64,000 bases of DNA from Haematobia irritans (Eukaryota; Arthropoda; Insecta; Diptera; Muscidae), in NCBI RefSeq assembly GCF_050003625.1, contig NC_134397.1, forward strand, positions 201,182,899 to 201,246,898, in the 5' to 3' direction. Shown here in pieces: positions 33,846-46,169 of the stretch; the first letter of the stretch is position 1; every line of letters begins with the position of its first letter. Under the pieces are notes generated by a model. The model saw nothing but the letters and a program-made list of their open reading frames with translations, had not been told where the DNA came from and did no database searches. The translations under genes were made by a program, and so were the position numbers.

Positions 33846-34824
33846 TGGAAAAAAAGGAATTTCGCGTTTTGATAAAATACTGTTTTCTGAAGGGAAAAAT
33901 ACTGTGGAAGCAAAAACTTGGCTTGATAATGAGTTTCCGGACTCTGCCCCAGGGAAATCAACAATAATTTATTGGTATGCAAAATTCAAGCGTGGTGAAA
34001 TGAGCACGGAGGACGGTGAACGCAGTGGATGCCAGAAATAGGTGGTTACCGACGAAAACATCAAAAAAATACACAAAATGATTTTGAATGACCATAAAAT
34101 GAAGTTGATCGAGATAGCAGAGGCCTTAAAGATATCAAAGGAACGTGTTGGTCATATCATTCATCAATATTTGGATATGCGGAAGCTCTGTGCAAAATGG
34201 ATGCCGCGCGAGCTCACTAACTCGTAATACACCCGAGTTTTTCCGTCGATATGTGACAATGGATAAAACATGGCTCCATCACTACACTCCTGAGTCCAAT
34301 CGACAGTGTGCTGAGTGTACAGCGACCCGTAAACCGTCTCCGAAGCGTGGAAAGACTCAAAAGTCCGCTGGCAAAGTAATGGCCTCTTTTTTTGGGATGC
34401 GCATGGAATAATTTTTATAGATTATCTTGAGAAGGGAAAAACCTCCAACAGTGACTATTATATGGCGTTATTGGTGCGTTTGAAGGTCGAAATCGCGGCA
34501 AAACGGCCCCATATGAAGAAGAAAAAAGTGTTGTTCCACCAAGACAACGCACCGTGCCACAAGACATTGAGAACTATGGCAAAAATTCATGAATTGGGCT
34601 TCGAATTGCTTCCCCACCCACCGTATTCTCCAGATCTGGCCCCCAGCGACTTTTTCTTGTTCTAAGACCTAAAAAGGATGCTCGCAGGGAAAAAATTTAG
34701 CTGCAATGAAGATGTGATCGCCGAAACTGAGGTCTATTTTGAGGCAAAACCTCAAAATAGTATCAAAAAATTGGAAGGTCGTTATAATCGCTGTATCGCT
34801 CGTGAAGGGAACTATGTTGAATAA
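33846..34824 (+). pseudogene. mariner transposase, several breaks
   Basis: ATG 33846 starts MEKKEFRVLIKYCFLKGK. A 1-base loss follows, after which VEAKTWLDNEFPDSAPGK is read in another frame. FKRGEMSTEDGERSG ends at a TAG (34036). IAEALKISKERVGHI, the second helix-turn-helix, is intact. A deletion and shift near 34225 removes the linker. Then come TMDKTWLHHYTPES (first catalytic Asp kept, Glu changed to Lys), HQDNAPCHK and YSPDLAPSDFFLF with a TAA right after. The C terminus ends GNYVE at 34821. At least three frameshifts and two stops make it inactive. Confidence 0.9.
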
Positions 34825-34889
34825 TAAAAACTAATTTTGACAAAAAAATGTGTTTTTCTTTGTTAGACCGGGGACTTATCAGCCAACCT

Positions 34890-36008
34890 GTTGTGATGTT
34901 AAGAATTTAATACCGTTCTCGATTTTAATCATGCTCTTACAAGTTCACCACGTTCACTGGAGGCCTCTTCGCATTCAAAATTCCCTACATTATCATATAC
35001 ATGTCAAGGCAATTGTGTGTGTACTTACTTGTGCTATACATTCATAATAATTTTGCAATAATAATAATTTTTTGGCTGGGAAATTGTGAAAAATATTTCA
35101 CCTTCAAGAACGGAAAAAAACTGTTAGATGTTCCTACATAGTATCCAGTACCCAGGCCCTATAAACTGCATAAGCCATACCTTGTGTTTAGGCCATAAAG
35201 CAATGGAAATTGCAATGGATTTCATTCCTTACGAGTACGAGGCGACAACAGAGTATATATAGATGTGTGTGTGTTTATATGAGGATATGATAACAATTCA
35301 TGAAACACATACATATGCAATTTCCGTTGCACATTTGGGCCAACTCGGAGGTATGGGCAACATTGTTGAGACATTGCGTATACGCTCCACATGCAAGAAA
35401 AACGCATTCAATGGAAGGAAAATAATTGACTTACACTACAGAGAAACATTTCAAAGTCAAGCGGTAAAAGCCTTCCAATGTTCACTGACATTTGCTTTAT
35501 ACTCGACATATTCCCAAAACGTGTTCACGTAACATATAAACGAGGACGTTAGACGATGGAAAAAAGGTTGGATTTCTTAAAAAAAAAAAAAAAAAAAATA
35601 ACAAAAATGTGATATCCATGGTGCAATTGCCAAGTCAAGATATATTGTCATTGTACTATAGTGATACTTTTTTCTATAACAATGAAAAAATTTACACTTT
35701 GAGTGTTTTAAAGCAATTTCTCTTTATTTATGTGGCACCTAGAGTGCCAAGTACCTTAAATCAAAGATTTGTGTTGAAAGAGATATAAAATTATAGAAGA
35801 ATTGCAAGATAGGGGTTTATTTAAATCGAATTCTATCTATGAGGAAACATTTCAAAGTTTTGAAATTATGCTAATAGCACTATATGCTGATTGAAGTCGA
35901 AAGGAAATACATGAATAAATGTCTGCAAATGAAAATTAGCTTTGAAATTTATGAAAAAATATTAGAATTTTCTAAAATTCGAGCCAACCCTATGGCTGCT
36001 GTTACTTT
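34890..36008. other. No gene seen; 20-bp poly-A at 35579
   Basis: AT-rich. Includes a short GT run (35263-35275) and an A20 run. Frames at 35222-35532 on both strands overlap and show no family motif. Confidence 0.5.
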
Positions 36009-38838
36009 GACTTGAAACTTGGCACAAATAGTTGTTAATGATGTAGTTCGGATGGTTTTGAAAATGGGGCATATCGGACCACTTTCACGTATAGCCCCCA
36101 TATAAACGGACCCCTAAATTTGGCTTGCGATTGCTCTAAAAGAAGCAAATTTCATCCGATCCGGCTGAAATTTGGTACATGGTGTTAGTATATGGTCTCT
36201 AACAACCATGCAAAAATTGGTCCACATCGGTCCATAATTATATATAGCGCCCATATAAACCGATCCCCAGATTTGTCTTGCGGAGCCTCTAAGAGAAGCA
36301 AATTTCATCCGATCCGGCTGAAATTTGTTACGTTGTGTTACTATATGTTTTCTAACAACCATGCAAAAATTGGTCCAAATCGATCCAAAATTATATATAG
36401 CTCCCATATAAACCGATTCCCAGATTTGACCGCCGGAGTCTCTTAGAGGAGCAAAATTCCGATTCGGTTGAAATTTGGTACGTGGTGCTAGTATATGGTG
36501 TCTAAAAAGCATGCAAAAATTGGGAGATATTGGTCCATAATTATATATAGGCCCCATATAAACCGATCTTCAGATATGATCTCCGGAGCCTCTAGAAAGA
36601 GCCAAATTCATTCGATCCAATTGAAATTTAGTACGTGGTGTTAGTATATGGTCTCTAACAAGCATGCAAAAATTGGGACATATTGGTCCATAATTACATA
36701 TAGTCCCCGTACAAATCGATCCCCAGATTTGACCTCTTGGAGCAGCAAAATTCATCCTATTCGTTTGAAATTTGCGTTAGTATATCGCCACTAACAGCCA
36801 TGCAAAAATTGGAACATATCGGTCTTTAGTTATATATAGACGATGGCCAATCACACAAAAATTGGTCCATATCGCCAAAAATAATCTACCAAAACATTAT
36901 TTCTATAGAAAATTTTGTCAAAATTTTATTACTATAGAAAGTTTCATCAAAATTTTATTTCTGTAGAATATTTTGTCAAGATTTTATTTCTATAGAAAAT
37001 TTTGTCAAAATTTTATTTCTATAGAAAATTTTGTCAACATTTTATTTCTATAGAAAATTTTGTCAACATTTGATTTCAATTGAAAATTTTGTCAACATTT
37101 CATTTCTATTTTGTCAACGTTTTATTTCTATAAAAAAATTTGGCATAATTTTATTTCTATAAAAAAATTTGGCATAATTTTATTTCTATAGAAAATTTTG
37201 TCAAACTGAATTATATACGTATTTAATCGTCCTTTTTATACCCACCGTCATAGAATGGTAACGGGGGTATAATAAGTTTGTCATTCCGTTTGTAACACAT
37301 CGAAATATCGATTTCCGACTATATAAAGTATGTATATTCTTGATCAGGGAGAAATTCTAAGACGATATAACGATGTCCGTCTGTCCGTATGTCCGTCTGT
37401 CTGTCTGTCTGTCTGTTGTAATCACGCTACAGTCTTCAATAATAAAGCAATCGTGCTGAAATTTCGCACAAACTCGTCTTTTGTCTGCAGGCAGGTCAAG
37501 TTCGAAAATGGGCTTTATCGGTCCAAGTTTTGATATAGTCCCCATATAAACCGACCTCCCGATTTGGGGTCTTGGGCTTATAAAAACCTTAGTTTCTATC
37601 CAATTTGCCTGAAATTGGAAATCTAGAGGTATTTTAGGACCACAAAGAGGTGTGCCAAAAATGGTGAGTATCGGTCCATCTTTTGGTATAGCCCCATATA
37701 GACCGATCTCCCGATTATATTTCTAGGGCTTCTAGAATTGATAGTTTCTATCCAATTCGCCTGAAATTGGAAATCTAGAGGTATTTTAGCACCATAAAGA
37801 GGTGTGCCAAAAATGGTGACTATCGGTTGATGTTTTGGTATAGCCCCCATATAGACCGATCTCCCGATTATATTTCTAGGGCTTCTAGAATCCGTAGTTA
37901 TTATCCAATTTGCCTGAAATTGGAAATCTAGAGGTATTTTATGACCATAAAGAGGTGTGCCACAAATGGTGAGTATCGGTCCAGGTTTTGGTATATCTCC
38001 CATATAGACCGATCTCCCGATTTTGGCTCTTGGGCTTATAGAATCCGTAGTTTCTATCCAATTTGCCTGAAATGTGTAATCTACAAGTATTTTAGGACCT
38101 TAAATATGAGAGACGAAAATGGGGTGTATTGGTCCATGTTTTGGTTTATCTCCCAAATACACCGATTTCCCGATTTTACTGCTTGGGCATTTAGAAACCA
38201 TAATTTTTATCAAATTTGCATGAAATTTTAAACCTAGAAGTATTTTAGGAACATAAAGAGGTGTGCCGAAAATGGTGAATATCGTTCCATGTGCACTGAT
38301 AATGAAAATTGCTTGAAACTGAATTATAGTTTCCAGATTTTACTTCTGGTAATCATTTAAATAATAGGTGTAAAAATCTACAGATGTTAGATTTTAAATC
38401 AAGGGGTTATTTCATTTTCTTGAACACTTGCACACGATGTTTATGATTCCTGTCCAGAATCTGATCTTCATAGGTAAAATCTTTGAATTTATCTTCGGGA
38501 AGTGTACTGGTTGAACTGATCTGCTTGTCACCAAATTCCCCTGAAATTTTCACAGGAAACTATAATATTTGATTCATGGTGGTGGGTATTTAAGATTCGG
38601 CCCGGCCGAACTTACTGCTTTATATGCTTGTTTTGTTTAATATATACCCCGTATAGAGTTACTTAGAATTTAGAAGACGGTGTTAAGAAGTTTTAAAATA
38701 CCTTGCCGTCTGCAAGTATTATCGCAACCCTAGTAATTCGATTGTGGATGACAGTCTTTAGTAGAAATTTCTACGCAGTCCATGGTGGAGGGTACATAAG
38801 ATTCCGTCTGGCCAAACTTACGGCCGAATACACTTGTT
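36009..38838 (-). mobile_element. Mini-me-like element, copy 5, split by type B
   Basis: Reverse orientation. The tail beyond the ACTTGAAACTTGGCACAA block is missing at the left end (36009). 153-bp units run to 36840, a 29-bp array from 36890 to 37205, and the head lies at 38636-38838 (CGGCCGAATACACTTGTTA end). The type B element at 37237-38634 sits in the poly-T stretch before TTTAATATATACCCC, a position known from the unbroken copies. Confidence 0.85.
37237..38634 (-). mobile_element. Mini-me-like element, type B
   Basis: Tail at the left (TATACCCACCGTCATAG, TATATTCTTGATCAGGGAG and a GTCY run CTGTCTGTCTGTCTGTC near 37400). Units of about 150 bp carry CCAATTTGCCTGAAATTGG and AGGTATTTTAGGACCA. 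The head hairpin TTCGGCCCGGCCGAA lies at 38596-38610, with TATATGCTTGTTTTG as the end. Same architecture as type A, different sequence. Confidence 0.82.
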
Positions 38839-38993
38839 AATATATATCGAATTTGAACAATCAGGAATCTGTATATCAACTTAAGATATTTATGAAATAA
38901 TTAAAACAGTACCTTATTATCCTTAATTCCAAACAAAGAATCTGCAAATAATATAAAATTTTTGAAAGCTAATTGCATGTTTGCATAGAAGTA

Positions 38994-39479
38994 CCCAGCA
39001 AAAAAAAATTGGAAGTTCTTCCAAAGGCACAGCTTTAAAAGCACTTCCAGAAGATGCACTCCCAATGAAGTTCTTTATTTCAACTACCCAGGAAGTTCCA
39101 TTTTTTATAACTTGGGTTTTCATACTTTTAATGGGTAATTTTAACTTTTTTGTTTCAAATACGGAGTAAGAATTCAGAAAATGGTACAAATCATTTAAAT
39201 TTTGTCTAAAGCACGTTTCCGACAAGCTTTAGAATCCATTAAAAATTATAGAAATTATTTATTTGACAAAATAGAATTTTTTAATTTACATCCAAAATAT
39301 TGAATTCGGATCACACCTAAAGAAGTGATGCAAATTCAGTGCAACGGCTGGTGAAATGGAGGACTTCCGTCCTATGACAAGCCCATGTTAAACACATCGC
39401 TTCTGCGTCAATTTTGCACCACTTCCGGATCCAAAAAGAACATTTTCATTACTTTTTTGCCGACGCTTTTTTTGCTGGG
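38994..39479 (+). mobile_element. CCCAGC-TIR element, short form
   Basis: CCCAGCAAAAAAAAATTGG to TTTTTTTGCTGGG, flanked by TA on both sides (38992-38993, 39480-39481). The interior is in the family order, ending with the GCACCACTTCCGGATCC block. No protein. Confidence 0.88.
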
Positions 39480-39481
39480 TA

Positions 39482-40450
39482 GTTGTAGTAATTTTTGCTT
39501 TTTGATTGTTTTAAGGCCGACAAAATACTTGTGGTGTAGCTGTATTTGCAGTTCTTTTACTATTTTGTAGTTAAGTATAAAACATTGCCTGAAAATTTAT
39601 GTTGGCACCTAATTAATTTGCTCGCGAATATATTCTACTGTCATTTGTGAATACAGATAATAATTATTTGTTATACAAATGTGAGAATTCATTACGAATT
39701 TGGTGTCATTACATGTGTCATTACATGTGTCATTAGAATTTATATGAAAAAATTAGGTCAACATATATATCTTAATTACTAGGCAGATAAGGGTTTCTGG
39801 GATACTCAAGGATATTTGATGAAGGACTATGTTAGTAGAATTTTGTTCATTTGGAAATTTGTGTAAGTTTTTATTTTGTACTGTACTATATGTAAAGTGT
39901 TTGTAATAAAATGTATTGAATAAAATATATATAGGGCGAAAACCTATGTTGTTAGCACTTATATTTCCTGTTTATTTTCACAATTCATTATGATTGTAAA
40001 TATATAAATAAATAATAAATAAATAGATGAAATATGTATATTTTTGCGACAAATACTCGTTTTGCTAATTGACTTATGTACTGAGTTGGAAATAGGTCTC
40101 AATATTCTAGAGGATTTCAATTGAAATCAGGTAAGTATTCTTGTAGGAAATATTTATAATTTCAAAGTGAACTGAAATATATCGCTCTATATTTAGCAAT
40201 GGTATAGTTCCTATTTGTCAAAGCTCTATAATTTATACCATTAAGTTACTTTTTCATAGCAGAAGCATTTCTTGAGTCAACCTAAACCTAACTGTCCTTT
40301 CTAGAAACATAATGCAATCAGGATGCACGAATTTATAATGTTATGGGAAATAAATCGAGAAAATAACATTTATTCGTGTTAACCCGAAAGTCGAAATTTC
40401 GCGTGGGAAACCTAAAATGGCCAAATCACCTAAACGAAGGCTCCAATCGA
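39482..40450. other. No gene seen
   Basis: AT-rich unique sequence without coding frame. Confidence 0.5.
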
Positions 40451-41303
40451 AAAACAAGTATATACGGCCGTAAGTTCGGCCAGGCCGAATCTTATGTACC
40501 CTCCACCATGGATTGCGTAGGAACTTCTACTAAAGGCTGTCATCCACAATCGAATTACTTGGGTTGCGATAACACTTGCCGATGGCAAGGTATCGTAAAA
40601 CTTTTTAACACTGTCTTCTAAATAGTAAGTTAGCCCATACGGGGTATATATTAAACAAAAAAAGGCCGATTAAATACGTATATAATCTAGTTTGACAAAA
40701 TTTTCTATAGAAATAAAATTTTGACAAAATTTTCTATAGAAATGAAACCTTGACAAAATTTTCTATAGAAATAAAATTTTGACAAAATTTTCTATAGAAA
40801 TAAAAATTTGACAAAATTTTCTATAGAAATAAAAACTTGACAAAATTTTTTATAGAAATAAAATGTTGACAAAATTTTCTATGGAAGTAAAATGTTGACA
40901 AAATTTTCAATAGCAATACAATTTTGACAAAAATTTCTATAGAAATAAAATGTTGATAAAATTTTGTATAGAAATGAAATTTTGACAAAATTTTGTATAG
41001 AAATAAAATGTTGATAAAATTTTCTACAGAAATAAATTTTTTACAAAATTTTCTATAGAAATTAAATTTTGACAAACATTTCTATAGAAATAAACTTTTG
41101 ACAAAACTTTCTATAGAAATGAAATTTTAACAAAACTTTCTATAGTAATAAAATTTGACAAAATTTTCTATGGAAATAAAGTTTTGGTAGATTGTTTTTG
41201 GCGATATGGACCAATTTTTGTGTAATAAGTCATAGGCTATATATAACTAAAGACCGATATGGACCAATTTTTACATGGCTGTTAGAGGCCATATATTGAC
41301 AAA

Positions 41304-42608
41304 ATGTACCAAATTTCAACCGTATCGGATGACTTTTGCTCCTCCAAGAGGTTCCGGACGTCAAATCTGGGGACGGTTTATATGGGAACTATATATAATT
41401 ATGGACCGATATGGACCAATTTTTGCATGGTTGTTAGAGACCATATACTAACACCACGTACCAAATTTCAACTGGATCGGATGAATTTTGCTCTTCCAAG
41501 AGGCTCCGGAGGTCAAATCTGGGGATCGGTTTATATGGGGGCTATATATAATTATGGACCGATATGGACCAATTTTTGCATGGTTGTTAAAAACCGTATA
41601 CTAAGATCACGTACTAAATTTCAACCGGATCGGATGAATTTTGCCCCTCCAAGAGGCTCCGGTGGTCAAATCTGGGAATCGGTTGATATGGGAGCTATAT
41701 ATAATTATGGACCGATATGGACCAATTTTTGCATGGTTGTTAGAGGCCGTATACTAGCATCAGGTACCAAATTTCAACCGGATCGGATGAATTTTGCCCC
41801 TCCAAAAGTCTCCGGAGGTCAAATCTGGGGATCGGTTTATATGGGGGCTATATATATTTATGGACCGATATGGACCAATTTTTGCATGGTTGTTAAAAAC
41901 CGTATACTAAGATCACGTACTAAATTTCAACCGGATCGGATGAATTTTGCCCCTCCAAGAGGCTCCGGTGGTCAAATCTGGGAATCGGTTGATATGGGAG
42001 CTATATATAATTATGGACCGATATGGACCAATTTTTGCATGGTTGTTAGAGGCCGTATACTAGCATCAGGTACCAAATTTCAACCGGATCGGATGAATTT
42101 TGCCCCTCCAAAAGTCTCCGGAGGTCAAATCTGGGGATCGGTTTATATGGGGGCTATATATATTTATGGACCGATATGGACCAATTTTTGCATGGTTGTT
42201 AGAGACCGTATACTAAGACCACGTACAAAATTTCAACCGGATCGGATGAATTTTGCTGCTCCGGGAGGCTCCCCAAGCCAAATTTGGGGATCGGTTTATA
42301 TGGGGGCTATACGTAAACGTGGTCCGATATGGCCCATTTTCAATACCATCCGACCTATATCAATAACAACTACTTGTGCCAAGTTTCAAGTCGATAGCTT
42401 GTTTCGTTCGGAAGTTAGCGTGATTTCCACAGACGGACGGACAGCCGGACAGACGGACAGACGGACGGACGGACAGACGGACAGACGGACAGACGGACGG
42501 ACGGACGGACGGACATGCTTAGATCGACTCAGAATTTCACCACGACCCAGAATATATATACTTTATGGGGTCTTAGAGCAATATTTCGATGTGTTACAAA
42601 CGGAATGA
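41304..42608 (+). other. 434-codon frame through the 153-bp repeats
   Basis: The 153-bp period is 51 codons, so the frame stays open through about six units (MGAIYNYGPIWTNFCMVV and so on) and the GACR run. The minus strand is open too in most copies (MVSNNHAKIGPHRSIIIYSP). No known domain. I list it as a repeat-derived frame, not as a gene. Confidence 0.7.
41578..42189 (+). repeat. 306-bp direct duplication of a repeat dimer
   Basis: 41578-41883 and 41884-42189 appear identical by eye: each holds one unit with AAAAACCGTATACTAAGATC and one with AGAGGCCGTATACTAGCATC. The neighbouring units differ, so this is a recent unequal exchange or slippage. Confidence 0.9.
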
Positions 42609-42811
42609 CAAAGTTAATATACCCCCATCCTATGGTGGAGGGTATAATAACGTAAATTCATTATCAAAATTAAATATTTGGTAATAGAGAACGCTTTATA
42701 AAATCTCACCAGCGGCAATTTTTTGTTAAATATTTTAGTAAAAAAATATTTTTTTATGTTATACGAGTATATCGCTTCTATTTAGTTTTTTTTTCGGTAT
42801 ATATTTTAGTA

Positions 42812-43953
42812 CCCAGCAAAAAAAATTGGAAGTTGTTCTACAAACATTTCTTTTAAAGCCCATCCCAGAATCCCCCATCGAGTTTTTTCAACTTCAGATG
42901 CAGTCCTTTTAGACAAGTCCACAAACATTTCTTCTAAAGCGCATCGAGGGATCCCCCAATTATTTTTTTCCACTTCCGATGCAGTCCTTTTGGACAAGTG
43001 CGCAAACATTTCTTCTAAAGCGCATCTTGGGATCCCCCAATGATTTTTTTCTACTTCCGATGCAGTCCTTGTGGACAAGTATTAGAAAGAACGCAATCAG
43101 GCTATTTTAAGTGCAAATTTTGGACAATGAAATTTTACAAAAAAAAAAAAATAGAAAACTAATAAAAAACTAAACAAAAAAATAGAAAATTAATAAAAAA
43201 GTAAAAAAAAAATAAAAAAAATTAATTTCATCCCCGCTGCGGTTTGAACCTGTGCCGTTTGACTTTTTCGCTTCCATCGAAATTCTTTTGAGAAGGTTTT
43301 GCAAATTACCAGAATCTTTAATTTTTTTGTCGATTTTTAATGGAAAAAATATATTTATACGAAAATTTATGCCGAAAAAAAAATAAAAATATTTTTTTAG
43401 AAAAATATTTGATAAAAAAATTGCCGCTGGTGAGATTTGAACCTGCGTTTCTTAGTTTTTCGTTCATACTAATAAAGAACATCTCGAGAAGCAATTAGAA
43501 TGTTATTCCTTGGTGTCGTATTACGATCATATCACAAACATTTGAATTGACCTTTCGACGCTTTATGTTCAATGTTGTTTGTGGCTGAGTGTGCTAAGGC
43601 GTTTTGTTATGGTGCCAGCAAACGCAGGTTCAACCCCTGGCCGGAGCGAAAAAGTTTTTCAAATTGTAAAAATTAGATAAAGGAAAATAATTGTGTAATA
43701 AGACATATGGATGAAAAAAAAGTGAAATTGGTAGAAAAAAAATTGTTTTTTTTTTTCGCTTTTTAAATTCCTTCATTCAAATTAACTTCCAGGGCACAAC
43801 TTCTAAAGCAATGCAAAGGGTCCAAAAAGGGAGTACTTTCGTCCTATGACAAGCCCATGTTAAATTCATTGGAGATGATCCAAGTTTGCACTACTTCCCG
43901 ATCACAGATTGGGGATCCAAACTACTTTTTTGGAAGCTCTTTTTTTTGCTGGG
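42812..43953 (+). mobile_element. Long CCCAGC-TIR element, complete (1142 bp)
   Basis: CCCAGCAAAAAAAATTGG to TTTTTTTTGCTGGG, TA on both sides (42810-42811, 43954-43955). It holds the 81-bp repeat trio (complement frame 42806-43078, RTASEVEKNHWGIPRCALEE). Two inverted B-box-like blocks lie near 43238 and 43433 and a tRNA-like module at 43574-43652. No transposase. Confidence 0.87.
43574..43652 (+). other. tRNA-like module inside a TIR element
   Basis: GTGGCTGAGTGTGCTAAGGC at 43577 resembles the D-arm/A box of tRNA-Leu or -Ser, and CAGGTTCAACCCCTGGCC 40 bp later contains the B box (GGTTCAACCCC). No full cloverleaf with a matching acceptor stem is visible, so it is a pseudo-tRNA or SINE-like piece, not a tRNA gene. 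Confidence 0.6.
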
Positions 43954-43979
43954 TACAAATATATTTTTTCCACTAAAAA

Positions 43980-44553
43980 CCCAGCAAAAAAATTTGGAAG
44001 TTCTTCCACAGGCACAACTTTAAAAGCACTTCCAGAGGATGTACTCCCAATGATCTTCTATATTTTAACTACCCAGGAAGTTATTTTCATTCAATTTTTT
44101 ATAACAAACTTTTTGCATACTTTTAATGGGTAATTTTAACTTTTTTGTTCAAATAGGTTAAAAACAGAGTAAGAATTCATAAAATGGCACAAATCATTTA
44201 AATTTTGTTGAAAAAAAATTCTAAATCCAATCTGAAAAAAATTGTGAATTTTTGAAAATATTTGAGGTCAAACGTTTCAGACAAGCGTTAGAATCCATTA
44301 AAAATTATAAAAAATATAAAAATTATTTATTTGACAAAATATCACAGAATTTTTTCAATTTACATCCAAAACATTGAATTCGGATCACACCTAAAGAAGT
44401 GATGCAAATTCAGTGCAACGGCTGTTGAAATGGAGGACTTCCGTCCTATGAAGAGCCCATGTTAAATTCATCGCTTCTGCGTCAATTTTGCACCACTTCC
44501 GGATCCAAGAAGAACATTTTCATTACATTTTTGGCGACGCTTTTTTTGCTGGG
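43980..44553 (+). mobile_element. CCCAGC-TIR element, short form
   Basis: CCCAGCAAAAAAATTTGGAA to GCGACGCTTTTTTTGCTGGG, 574 bp. The flanks are A-rich (AAAAA and AAACC) and not a clean TA. Homologous along its length to 38994-39479 and 63336-63898. Confidence 0.85.
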
Positions 44554-44656
44554 AAACCAACAAAAATTAAAAATTATCGTAATTTGCAAAATATTCTCAA
44601 AAGATCTTCCATGGCAGTGAAAAAGTCAAACAGGTTTGAATCCCAGCGGGGATGAT

Positions 44657-46141
44657 TTTTATACCCTCCATCATAGGATGGGGGTATATTAACTTTGTCA
44701 TTCCGTTTGTAACACATCGAAATATTGCTCTAAGACCCCATAAAGTATATATATATATATATTCTGGGTCGTGGTGAAATTCTGAGTCGATCTAAGCATG
44801 TCCGTCCGTCCGTCCGTCCGTCCGTCTGTTGAAATCACGCTAACTTCCGAACGAAACAAGCTATCCACTTGAAACTTGGCACAAGTAGTTATTATCGATG
44901 TAGGTCGGACGGTATTGAAAATGGGCCATATCGGTCCACTTTTACGTATAGCCCCCATATAAAGGGACTCTCAGATTTGGCTTGTGGAGCCTCTAACAGA
45001 AACATATTTCATCCGATCCGGCTGAAATTTGGTACATGGTGTTGGTATATGGTCTCTAACAATCATGCAAAAATTGGTCCACATCGGTCCATAATTATAT
45101 ATAGCCCCCATACAAACCGATCCCCAGATTTGGCTTGCGGAGCCTCAAAGAGAAGCAAATTTCATCCGATCCGCCTGAAATTTGGTACATGATATTGGCA
45201 TATGGTATCTCACAACCATGCACAAATTGGTCCACATCGGTTCATAATTATATATAGCCCCCATATAAACCGATCCCCAGATTTGGCTTGCGAAGTCTCC
45301 AAGAGAAGCAAATTTCATCCAATCCGGTTGTAATTTGGAACATGGTGTTAGTATATGATCTTTAACAACCGTTCCAGAATTGGTCCATATCGGTCCATAA
45401 TTATATATAGCCGCCATATAAAACATTCTCCAGATTTGACCTCCGGAGCCTCTTGGAGGAGCAAAATTCATCCGATCCGGTTCAAATAAGGCACGTGGTG
45501 TTAGTATATGGTCGCTAACAACCATACCAAAATTGGTCCATATCAGTTCATAATCATGGTTGCCACTAGAGCCAAAAATAATCTACCAAAATTTTATTTC
45601 TATAGAAAATTTTGTCAAAATTTTATTTCTATAGAAAATTTTGTTCAAATTTTATTCGGTTCATAATCATGGTTGCCACTCGAGCCAAAAAATAATCTAC
45701 CAAGATTTTATTTCTATAGAAAATTTTGCTAAAATTTTATTTCTGTAGAAATTTTTGTCAAAATTTTCTTTCTATAGAAAATTTTGTCAGAATTTTTATT
45801 TCTATAGAAAATTTTGTGAAAATATTATTTCTATAGAAACTTTTGTTAAAATTTTATTTCTGTAGAAAATTTTGTCAAAATTGTATGTGTACTTTGTCAA
45901 ACTTAATTATATACGTATTGGATCGATCTTTTTTGATTTAATATATACCACGTATGGACTTACATACAATTTAGAAGATGGTGTTAGGAGGTTTTAAGAT
46001 ACCTTGCCATCGGCAAGCGTTACCGCAACTTAAGTAATTCGATTGTGGATGGCAGTGTTTAGATGAAGTTTCTACGCAATCCATGATGGAGGGTACATAC
46101 GCTTCGGCCTGGCCGAACTTACGGCCGTATATACTTGTTTA
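44657..46141 (-). mobile_element. Mini-me-like element, copy 7
   Basis: Reverse orientation: tail 44661-44695, a TA run (ATATATATATATATATTC, 44747-44764), GTCC run 44800-44828, 153-bp units to 45540, 29-bp array 45590-45900 with the GGTTGCCACT module, head hairpin at 46104-46130. Closest to copy 2 in its head block and special module. Confidence 0.88.
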
Positions 46142-46169
46142 TATTTTTTATTACTGTTTTACTTTCTTT

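Larger units (their letters stand above)
32621..34889 (+). mobile_element. mariner element with a mini-me-like insertion
   Basis: TTGGCTGATAAGTCCCCGGT at 32623 and its complement ACCGGGGACTTATCAGCCAA ending at 34886 form terminal inverted repeats. The 5' untranslated part is split at 32682-33736 by an inverted mini-me-like copy and continues with GTACCAACCTTTAAATG. The element without the insert would be about 1.2 kb, full mariner size. Confidence 0.9.
40451..42648 (+). mobile_element. Mini-me-like element, copy 6 (most complete)
   Basis: All modules are present: head hairpin (40465-40490), head block to 40690, 29-bp array 40695-41185, 153-bp units 41270-42300, tail core with CAACTACTTGTGCCAAG, GACR run 42430-42515, GATCGACTCAGAATTTCACC, TATATATACTTTATGGGG, and the end hairpin at 42620-42644. 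It is the reference for the family here. Confidence 0.9.
42700..44656 (+). mobile_element. Older long CCCAGC-family element, split twice
   Basis: The pieces 42700-42811, 43954-43979 and 44554-44656 join to match 25-250 of this window, including CACCAGCGGCAATTTTTTG and CAAACAGGTTTGAATCCCAG. Two complete TIR elements (42812-43953 and 43980-44553) interrupt it, and mini-me-like copy 7 abuts its right end. Confidence 0.8.
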
